Shown here piece by piece: positions 56,290 through 64,000 of a DNA stretch of 64,000 bases. The stretch spans positions 186,001 to 250,000 of the forward strand of contig OX637638.1 in assembly GCA_951802195.1 (NCBI GenBank). Reading direction: 5' to 3'. The position numbers and the translations under genes are program-made. The notes below the pieces were generated by a model, which had not been told where the DNA came from, made no database searches, and saw only the letters and a program-made list of their open reading frames with translations. The DNA comes from Tausonia pullulans. Taxonomy: Eukaryota; Basidiomycota; Tremellomycetes; Cystofilobasidiales; Mrakiaceae. Position 1 is the stretch's first letter; every line of letters begins with the position of its first letter.

Positions 56290-57488
56290 ATGGTTGCCGG
56301 TCTCAAGAGTGCGTGCGACCTCCTTTGCTGGCTTTCTCCTTGGGACTCGCCCTAACTTCTCGCCTCGTCTATACTTCGGCCCTCCCTATGTCTGCAGCTG
56401 TAGGATCCTACGCTCACCCTCGTTCCCATATTTATCGAAACCTCCCCACTGACCGGTGGTCCTCTGTCGCTATTTGCGTTCGCTCTCGGCAGGTCATCTT
56501 TCTCTCTTTCGTCCTTGCCCTCGGCTTCCTACTCGTCATCCTCTCGTGCGCCCTTTGGTCGAATTGGCTCCCTCTCGTCGTTGGTGAGTCCGACTGCTGC
56601 TCCATCACAATGTTTATCCAAGGGTGCATTCGTGCGTACGTCAATGCGTCAGAGAGGATCGACATGCACGCTTGCTGTGCCAAGTCGCGGTCGCGCGGGA
56701 CGGCGGTGGAGGACTCTCGGCCGTTGCCGAAGCACGTCGTCTCGCTCTCTCTCTTTTCTTGTCACTCGAGCGAGCAAGCGCAAGTCACAACAAGAACGAC
56801 GTTATCAGAGGAGGGAACTTTGTTATGGCTTCTCGCAGATAGGCGGGAACGGGCTCCTGCCCGCTCGTCGGTTAACCCCGCCCGCCCTCCTCACGCATTC
56901 ATGCATCTCGATGGGTTCCACCCAGCTGCACTTTCACCGCCTCATCGACACGAGCTTCTTGTCTGTGTAGCAGATTCTTCTGCTGGGCTACTGTGTTCAC
57001 TTCGCTGCGAATCTGGAGACCTGCTGTCGTTGAGTCGCACGCTGACAGCTCTCCTTTTACTCGCTCGCGTGCTGTCCTTATCCCATGATCACCACTACTC
57101 TGTCGCCCTGCCCCTCTTAACAGCCGTAACTTTCCTTCTCGCCCCTCTTCCCAACTCCATCTGCAGCCGGTGTGCCGGCGCAGACGACTACGCTCCGGAG
57201 TACAACTCGTTCGCTCCCCTCTTTCCTTTTTGACCCTCGCTCTCGCCCTTGGTCCCCTAGGACACGCTGACCATGCCCCCGTCCCCGTCCCATAGCGGCT
57301 ACCTCGACTTCGGCCACTTCCTCACGGCCCTCATCGTCACATCCGCGTTTGCGCTCCCGCTCATCCTTGCCCACACGGAGCTCATCGCGCCTGCGGCGTG
57401 CTGGATGTCCATGACGGGCGGCGCGCTTGTTTATGGAACGATTCTGACGTTCTCTGGTGTGTTCCGGGGCGACGGGGACGACTATTAG
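56290..57488 (+). CDS. VPS55: Vps55 / OB-RGRP endosomal membrane protein with 2-nt microexon
   Basis: Exons: 56290-56308, 56398-56399 (2 nt), 56493-56583, 57124 to about 57225, and about 57295 to TAG 57488. The product reads MVAGLK-T-VIFLSFVLALGF, LLVILSCALWSNWLPLVV, VTFLLAPLPNSICSRCAGAD, DYAPEYNS, LDFGHFLTALIVTSAFALPL, ILAHTELIAPAACWMSMTGG and ends GVFRGDGDDY. Four hydrophobic segments and the PLPNS/FGHFLT motifs mark Vps55, which with Vps68 controls late endosome-to-vacuole sorting. Exon 1 ends in phase 1 (AAG-A) and exon 3 must begin in phase 0 (GTC-ATC), so 2 nt are missing. CT at 56398-56399 is the only AG-NN-GT in the gap. The intron 56584-57123 (540 nt) is unusually long. Confidence 0.88.
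56398..56399 (+). other. 2-nt microexon (CT) of VPS55
   Basis: Preceded by TCTGCAG and followed by GTAGGATCC. The upstream intron (56309-56397, 89 nt) has branch-like CCTAACTT about 45 nt before its acceptor. The downstream intron (56400-56492, 93 nt) has CACTGACC. Joining A+CT gives Thr between MVAGLK and VIFLSF, the spacing seen in Vps55/LEPROT proteins. Confidence 0.65.
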
Positions 57489-58257
57489 GTGGAGAAATGG
57501 GGTAGGAACATGGGAAGTTGAATATTGAAGAAGGGGATGGAATATTGATTTGCGCTCTCGTGTTTGGTTGGGGTTCTTAGAGTGTGCCGTGGTGGGGCCA
57601 AGATGTTAGGCAAAGCAGCGGCTGAGACTAAAAGGGCGGAAGACTTTTGTGAAGTGCTTTCTGTTCTAGCTGGGAATCTTGAAGTCGGACGTGCGAAGAC
57701 AGAAATCGAGGCTTAGTCCATCCCGGCATCTTCCCCCTCCCACACCTCTCGTTCGCGGACACTCCACCCCCCGCGGACAACGCCACACCCCTCTCTCCCA
57801 TCGCCACCACCGTCCAGTCCCTCTCCGGCTCTCGCCTCGTCTGGTCCACGCAAATGTCTTTCCAGTTGTGCGCGGCCGTCACCGTCGTCTCATTTGGACG
57901 CCTGATGGACCGACCAGCAACCACACATTGGTCTCTGTAGTATTTTCGTACGTGTTCGTTCGTTCCTACTCTTGGATCAGTGGCCGGTCGCCAGTCCTCT
58001 CATGTCCGCTGCCTCCTTTCATCCAGTTGCTTGATCTTCTCCATCCGTCATTCTCTGTACTTTTGTCGAATCCAAATCCTCCCTCTTCGTCGTCTCTCTT
58101 TCTCCTCGTCTAATCACTGGCATATCTATGCTTTGGCTACCGGTGGAACCGCCTTGGAAAGCTGGAAAGCGACCTGGCGCTTATCTAACACCATTCAGAA
58201 CATCTATCCAGACCCAACACGAAAGTAAGAGAAAACACAGGGGAACAGAGTCGAAGT
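57489..58257. other. Intergenic region between VPS55 and WRS1 holding repeat copy 2
   Basis: Between the convergent VPS55 and WRS1 stops. It contains the 3' flank of VPS55 and the second dispersed-repeat copy. No further coding exon was recognised. Confidence 0.5.
57747..58065 (+). repeat. Dispersed repeat, copy 2 (partner at 14358-14660)
   Basis: Same orientation as copy 1, about 43 kb away. Small indels relative to copy 1 alter every reading frame, which argues against both copies being protein-coding. Confidence 0.85.
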
Positions 58258-61141
58258 TTAAGCCGAAGAGGATACCTCGGCCGATGATGGAGCGACAGCG
58301 GCAGCGGTCGCAGTGGCAGCCTTCTCGGCGAGGATGCCAATCTCCTTCTGGCCAGGGAGGGGGTCAATCTTGCGGTTCTTGTCCATGAACTGACGGACTA
58401 TGTCGTCCGTGACGGCCGCTCGGCGCTATGTTTTAAAAGGAGTCAGCAACAGAGGACAAGAATTGAAAGGGGGGGGGATTGCGACTACGCACCTCTTGGA
58501 AGGCACCGACAAACTCCTGAAGCTTGGCGATGCAGAGCTTCTTGAGCTCTCCGGAGAGGAGATCACCGGCGCGGTACCGCTAGCAAACGATAGTGAAGAA
58601 AAAAGTCAGCAGAGAGAGCATAGCGAAAGAGACGGATCACAGCAACCGCAAACCTTCTCCAAGCTCGCGAGCAGCTCGTCATCATCCTCGAAGAAGGAGA
58701 GGTACTGGTAGCTGATGTCCACGTCCGGGTTACCCCCAAGTCGCCTCTGGGCCTCGGCGGATCCGTCTCCTCCTCCTCCTGAGAAAGCGTGCGAGTTGAT
58801 CTTCTTCTTGATTTGGGCAGCGGTGTCGGTCATGTAGATGCCTGAGTTGGCGTCCGAGGCCGACATCTTAGAGTGGGCACCCTGAAGGGCAGGGATGAAC
58901 TTGGCATGGAGGAGCGCGGGCTTCTGGAGCTTGAGCCGGGGGGCGATCTCACGCGTCGTGCGGAAGTACTACAACGGAAGGAAGGATTAGGGATAGTTTC
59001 AAGAATGAGAGAAATGAAGAAGAGGAGCTCGGACGCACCGGGTCCTGGTCGATAGCGCACGGGATGATGCAGGGGACGTCGGTTCGCTCGCCGAAAATCT
59101 GAGGGAACGAGTTGGAGAAAGACGGGGCGGCCTGGATCGCCGGGAAGTGACTCTTGCCGATGTTATCCCTACAACGCGCGTGTCATCAGCTCTCGCGATC
59201 ATTCGGTGCAGCTATCGGGAAGAACAGGGGCCCACGAGTCGGAGAAGCCAAAAGTCGCTTTGGACGTGTTGTATGTGAGCATGCGCGAGATGCGGACAAT
59301 GTTCCAGTAGAAGGCGCCCTGGACGTAGTCAAGGTTAGAAAAGATGAAGGTCCGTTCCGGATCGACGCCGCAGGCGATGATGTCCTTGGCATTCTCGAAC
59401 GCAAACTTGTGGGCCTGCTCAAGCGTGAGGGGCTTGCCTTCCTTCTGGAAAAGGAATTTCTCGTCGTCGGTGAGCTGGATGACGAGGGGGACCTTGAAGA
59501 CGTTTTGAAGCCAGCTGAAGGAGGGCCATGGTCAGACTGATGTCAGCTTCGTTTGAACACGTTTTTGTTTAACGTCGCTCTGCGCACGTTGTAAATGTGA
59601 AAGGGACCATGTGACCAAGGTGCATGGAGCCGGAACTGGGGCCGCGTCCGGTGTAGATGTAGAACGGCTTGCCCTGCTCGTAGCGGTCGAGTATCTTCTC
59701 AAAGTCGCTAGTGATGCAAGCACACCAGGTTGATTGTCAGCACGGGACAAGGTCACCAACCGATATAAGACGAGGACGTACCGGTGAGAGAAGAAGGTGC
59801 CACGGCGAAGAAGCGGGTGCGCGCGCTCACCTGTGAGACGCTCGAAACGAGCGATAATCTCGGGCGTGATGTAAGAGGTTCCAAACTGGCGGATGAGCTT
59901 GTCGTAATCGCTGAAGGGTGTCAAGCACAAAATAATCAGCCGAAAGAACACATGCGCGTTCGTGCAGGTAGACGCGTGCGCCCGTCGGCCCGCACAACCA
60001 CTACTCACATGCCGAGAGCAACACCGTCCGCATCGACACCTCCCTCGACGTCCCAAGGCGTCACTTTCTGCTCATTCGCAGAGCCGGAGGCAGCGGCAGC
60101 AGCAGCCGAAGAGACACTCGTCGCAACACCGGTTGCGGCGGCCCTGGCAGCAGCGGCAGGAGGGGCAAGGAGGCCGCCGATGGTGGTGGTGACCTTGGCA
60201 AGGAGTCCGGGCTGCTGCTCGCCGTCGGTTGTGGACTCGGAGAGGAGTTGCTTAGACTGAGGAGTCGGCGAACTGGTCGCGAGAGACGCGTCGCTGTTGG
60301 CTTTAGGCGACGTCAGAGCCGACGGGACGCGAGATGGCGTCGTGGAGCGATTGGAAGACGGGCGGCGGGGTCTGGTGAGCCGATGGAGAGCGAAATGAAG
60401 GGAGCGTAGCGAGAAGCAGTCGATGAAAGAGATAGCACGAGCTGTCAGAGTTCTAGCCTTCTTCGCTCTCGCCCGTCTCTAAGTCCTCGCAGGGACAGCA
60501 AATGAGGCATCCCAAGACTGGACTTACCCTCCCTCGAGCCACTCGGGCTCGCCGAACTCCATACCTTCGAGCTTGCCAGCGAGACCCTCGGCAACACCCT
60601 TGCCACCGAGGCCCTGATCAGCGCGCCGGGCAGCCTCGGCAACATACTCGGGCTCTCCGAGGTCCATCTGCGAGAGCTGAGCCTGGATGTCCTCGACCTC
60701 GGCCGTCTCCTCCTCGGGTACGAGGGCAGACGGGGGGGGAAGGTCTGCAAGGCCGAGTGGCAGTCAGTACATCGGGCCTTGCTGGGACAAGTGAGGTGGG
60801 ACAAGAGAAGGTCAGCAGCGACAGCCGGTGACCGCGAGGCTGCTTCGTTCGCTCAGGCCCCGCCTGGGCTTGTAGAACCCCCCGGGCCGGAACGAAACAT
60901 CTTAAGGGATTCGAAAACAGTATAGAGTGATCTTGCTCTGGCAGTCTCTTGGACATCGGTCTCGCAGAAGCTCCAAGGCGTGGTTCCAACCAACCGGCCG
61001 ACGAGCTCGTCGACGTGAGCGAGACAGACAGCAACACAAGTTGAGTTCGAAGAATGGACCGGTAGACGACGCACCGAGCTTGGCGAGCTGGTCAGCGACC
61101 TCGTCGCTCGTCATGGAAGGCTTGCGGCCGTGTGCGGTCAT
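58258..61141 (-). CDS. WRS1: Cytoplasmic tryptophanyl-tRNA synthetase with long N-terminal extension
   Basis: Reads leftward from ATG 61141 ([20 protein letters not shown]) to TAA 58258-58260. The catalytic part begins [15 protein letters not shown] and continues [24 protein letters not shown]-like motif [17 protein letters not shown] and KMSKS-like [12 protein letters not shown] are present, with [43 protein letters not shown] and [20 protein letters not shown]. This is the eukaryotic TrpRS, charging tRNA-Trp in the cytosol. Unlike the short yeast N-terminus, about 190 residues precede it, including GEPEYVAE and GEPEWLEG repeats and an Ala/Ser-rich hydrophobic segment. Introns near 60370-60530 and 60746-61073 are long; the first ends in a pyrimidine-rich stretch that could be an internal start site. 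Confidence 0.93.
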
Positions 61142-61547
61142 GCTGAATGGAAGGGTGATGATTGATGAGGGGAGCACTCCTGCTCACTCGCGCTGGCTGG
61201 TCGATTCGAGGTGGCGCGTCGACGATAGCGGTTACGTGTTCAAATTGACGTTGTCGACTTGCTTTCGCTAGCCATTATGTGAGTAGCTGTATCCCCGAAT
61301 CACCTAAATGTCATAGCTTTGCCTTAATATAGGCAAAATCACGTTGTGACACTGTTGTTAAGGAGAAATAGAGGGCAGACGTTGTCGATGGACGCCCCGC
61401 CGCGAGAACGCGTCCGGACCTTCGACCTCCACCGCGACACACTCTCAAACGACAGCTGGTCGCCTATATCTCGATCGTAACAAGGCTTTCCAATACCTTC
61501 TCCAATTGCTTCAGCCTCCCACAGTCGACCCTCCGTCTTTGCTCGAC
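61142..61547 (+). promoter_or_regulatory. Divergent promoter between WRS1 and ELC1
   Basis: About 400 bp between opposite-strand starts, containing an AT-rich patch at about 61300-61370. No exon recognised. Confidence 0.4.
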
Positions 61548-62528
61548 ATGCCCACAGTTCGTCCCTTCTTCCGCCAGTCACGTCGCCAGACCCTAACATC
61601 GCCCATCCCAACCATCACCCTCCCAAAGCCACCTGAATGGGTTCGCATCCAGTCCGGAGATGGATACAGCTTCATTGTGAAGCGTGAGGTTGCCATGGCG
61701 AGTGGCACCCTTGAGCGGATGCTCGACATGGAGGGTGAGCGTTCTCCATTGCATTGGTCTGCCTCCTTCTCGCTGGAGTGCACCGCTGCTTCTTTGAGAC
61801 GGAAGTCAGGTTATGGACCAGAAGTCATATCCTCGTTATCTGAAAGATCTGTAGACTCGATGAGAGTTGAGAAGCTGACGCTTGGTCGGACACATCTGTC
61901 GTCATCAGCCGGCTTCGGAGAGAGCGAGTCCAACACGTGCAAGCTACAGACTCGGTGAGCAACCAAGCTAAATTTTCTTCGCATCGTGCTTCTCTGCATG
62001 CTTATATGTCGTTTCCGCGTGCCCCAGGGGGTGAGAGACGACTAGAGACACATTGACGAGTTTGGCCAGCAGGACCTGACCTGTCCTACACACCGCCCTC
62101 TCAGGGTGATTCTCGCCAAAGTACTCGACTATCTTGCCTATAAAGTCCAGTACTCGGTCTGTCCTCCTTCTCCTTCCTTTTGTGAGAGATGTCTGTCCTA
62201 ACCCTTCACAATGCGTCTACGATCAGGACGCCGGCGTGAAGGATAACATTCCAGACTTTGCCGAGCGGATCGTGAGTAGCTGCCATTTTTAGCCTGCTTC
62301 CCTGTCGGACAAACACGGCTAATCTCAGCTTGACATTGTAGGAGCCCGAGATTGCGCTGGAGCTGTGCGTTGTTTCTTGTATAACCGCCCTGGTTCTCCG
62401 GTTTTCTTTAGCTGATTCGACCTTGCCCCAGCCTGATGGCTGCCGACTTTCTGGAGGGTGAGGGTTATGCGAAAGTCTCGCTTGGCCAAGCTGACGAGTT
62501 GTTGTACGACATGTTCTTTCCAGCATGA
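61548..62528 (+). CDS. ELC1: Elongin C (Skp1/BTB fold)
   Basis: ATG 61548. The first exon reads MPTVRPFFRQSRRQTL...PPEWVRIQSGDGYSFIVKRE, or, if an intron from GTTCGT to CCAAAG is removed, MPTPPEWVRIQSGDGYSF. Then come VAMASGTLERMLDMEAGFGE, SESNTCKLQTR, VILAKVLDYLAYKVQYS, DAGVKDNIPDFAERI, EPEIALELLMAADFLEA and TGA 62526-62528. Elongin C has this order (SGTL..ML, ..IPEF..APE.ALELLMAANFLD) and is about 100-130 residues. It bridges cullin and BC-box proteins in ubiquitin ligases, and in yeast partners Ela1. Late exons are small (23 and 26 nt), and the last coding exon is only 5 nt (CATGA) after CCAG. Confidence 0.88.
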
Positions 62529-62887
62529 GTTCAGCCAATAGAGCTACCAAAAGACAAATCCAACATCTCTGTTCGAGCTCACGATCGAGGATCAACGACA
62601 TCCCATTCGGGAATAACCACATGCCAAAGATGGTGGGGAAAGGAGGAAGATAGGAAGGAAGTGAGCCCTTGCACGATCTTAACGACTTGACGCTCAATAT
62701 GGTCTATGAGCCCTCCCTGGGACCTCACTTGAGAGCCGCCAGAGTGCTCGTGCCATGTTGACATAAAGTTGCACACAAGCAGCCGATCCATTGAAAAAAG
62801 CAGAAAATCTAGCCCTCCATCCTCCCCCAATACCTTGCGACTACAGTCTATTCTATTGAATTCTCAACCATCAGCAACGCCCGCCCA
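62529..62887. other. Convergent 3' flanks
   Basis: About 360 bp between the ELC1 stop and the next gene's stop on the opposite strand. Nothing recognised. Confidence 0.5.
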
Positions 62888-64000
62888 TCACACACCACGC
62901 ATGTGCTCCTCCGCGACGACCTCTGTCTCAGGCTCCTCCTCGTAGACCATGACGACCTCCAGCCCTTGCTCCTCCATGTGACGCATCATCTCATCCTCAC
63001 CCATCCTGCTGCTGCTCTCGCTACTGCCGTCCTCGCGCTCACCCTCATCGAACTCGTCGTCCGAGTCCGGAAGAGCCGGGTAGACGACCCGTCCACCCTC
63101 GGCTGGGGCGAACCGGTCGATGATGCTAGGAGCGCCCGAGGCGATCCGAACCGTTTTAGCCTTGGGAACTGCATCGTTGACGTTGGCCGCCGAAGAAGGC
63201 TCGAAGAGATCTTGGAGACTCGGCTTGGACAGCTTGGGTTTGAGACCTCGGCGGGTGCCGAGTGTCGCGACGGGGGAAAGATCTGTCCCAGCGGCGAGCT
63301 GGGCAGCCGAGGGGGGCAGCTTGATGGAGGCGAAGGCACCGGCTGAGGTCACGCTGGGCGTAATGGCCGTCTTCGTCGGGGCGGCGGTGGCGGAATTGTT
63401 CGTGGAGGTTGGGGCAGGGACATCAACGACCTGGATGGTGTCGAGCTGGAATGCGCGAAGGAGGTTCTTGACGCTGAATAGGCGAGCAACGGGAGGTGGT
63501 CAGTAGAAGCCCTGTTTGGAAGACAGGCAAGCAGCGAGACACCTACAGATTCTTTTCCATCGGCATCGGCTCCTTTGCGCCCTTCTTTTCGCGAGCGATA
63601 CCATCGTTTGGCTGCTCTTCTGGGGCGGTGGCTTCGTTCTGGAAGGCAGAAGATGGGTCTGCATGGCCACCAGTGTGCTGAGGCCGGAGGATGTAAGGTG
63701 AGAGGAAGTTGCTTGCCTGGGAGCCCATGAGCTGGGCCTGGATGGCGGGGTGCGAAGTGATGCGCTTGGACACATGGGCCTGAACCTCGAGGGCGTGGGC
63801 GATGTCCCAGCTGTCGAGCGTCATGCCTCGAGCGTTTCCGATGACGACCTATTCGAAGGAGAGTCAGCGACTGACAAATGACGAGACTGCGATCTCCTGA
63901 CTCCCACCCGGTTGACACCCGTCTCGACGTCAATCTTGGGTGCATCGAGTCCGCTCCGCATGCCCTTGCTCCGGAGGGTCAGACCTTTGAACCTCATCGA
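62888..64000 (-). CDS. Unrecognised protein, C-terminal part (5' end outside window)
   Basis: Three exons visible, from the window edge leftward to TGA 62888-62890. The first reads MRFKGLTLRSKGMRSGLDAP then KIDVETGVNR. The second is VVIGNARGMTLDSWDIAHAL, EVQAHVSKRITSHPAIQAQL, MGSQASNFLSPYIL. The third is VKNLLRAFQLDTIQVVDVPA, then a low-complexity stretch, SLQDLFEPSSAANVNDAVP and an acidic end EEQGLEVVMVYEEEPETEVV. The first two exons look conserved and folded, the rest disordered. I do not recognise a family and give no function. Confidence 0.7.

Noticed and set aside
56313-57233. 306-codon open frame across VPS55
   Set aside because: It runs through introns with good donor and acceptor sites and contains the VPS55 exons in frame only by chance. 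The family N-terminus and the RCAGADDYAPEYN block demand splicing.

Overview
The window comes from the nuclear genome of a GC-rich, intron-dense fungus, most likely a basidiomycetous yeast, perhaps Pucciniomycotina/Microbotryomycetes (inference from gene content and intron style, not from a marker gene). The evidence is spliced eukaryotic housekeeping genes of fungal type (SOG2, ELF1, EFM4, VPS55, NAPE-PLD/FMP30 type). Most introns are 50-110 nt, with GTGAGT/GTNNGT donors, a CTGAC or CTAAC branch site and a CAG/TAG acceptor. Intergenic gaps are mostly 0.1-1 kb, and one intron-containing tRNA gene is present.

Layout, left to right: 5' end of TRS120 (minus, cut by the window edge); a small gene with a duplicated HN1/Jupiter-like motif (plus); GSK3 kinase (plus); proteasome lid RPN8 (plus); an uncharacterised polytopic membrane protein (plus); a gene-poor 2.3 kb with a doubtful orphan gene, a CTG/TTG microsatellite and one copy of a dispersed repeat; CUS1/SF3B2 (plus), convergent with NOM1/SGD1 (minus); a PARP-type zinc finger + SAP protein (minus), divergent from an NCS1 permease (plus); a TPR-SET protein (plus); NAPE-PLD (plus); a 200-N assembly gap; a Nepro/RMP1-like protein (minus), divergent from ELF1 (plus), which is convergent with the large RAM-network gene SOG2 (minus). 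Next come tRNA-Asp, a hairpin minisatellite block, an FBH1-like helicase (minus), EFM4 methyltransferase (minus), an ABCC transporter (plus), VPS55 (plus), the second repeat copy, WRS1 (minus), elongin C ELC1 (plus) and the 3' part of an unrecognised gene (minus). There are no operons. Genes are independent units in divergent, tandem or convergent pairs, covering splicing, ribosome biogenesis, transcription elongation, the proteasome, trafficking, kinase signalling, DNA repair and transport.

The most unusual signal is exon architecture. Several genes conserve their protein family only if one accepts microexons: 2 nt in VPS55; 5, 18, 12 and 9 nt in the zinc-finger gene, whose first 152 coding bases lie in eight exons; 18, 11 and 13 nt in EFM4; 10 nt in the ABC transporter; 10 and 19 nt in the membrane protein; and 24 nt in GSK3. 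The ELF1 start codon also appears to be split by an intron. Each case was derived by requiring GT-AG borders, an open frame and a family-consistent peptide at the junctions. None has been tested against RNA, and homologous sequences were recalled, not searched.
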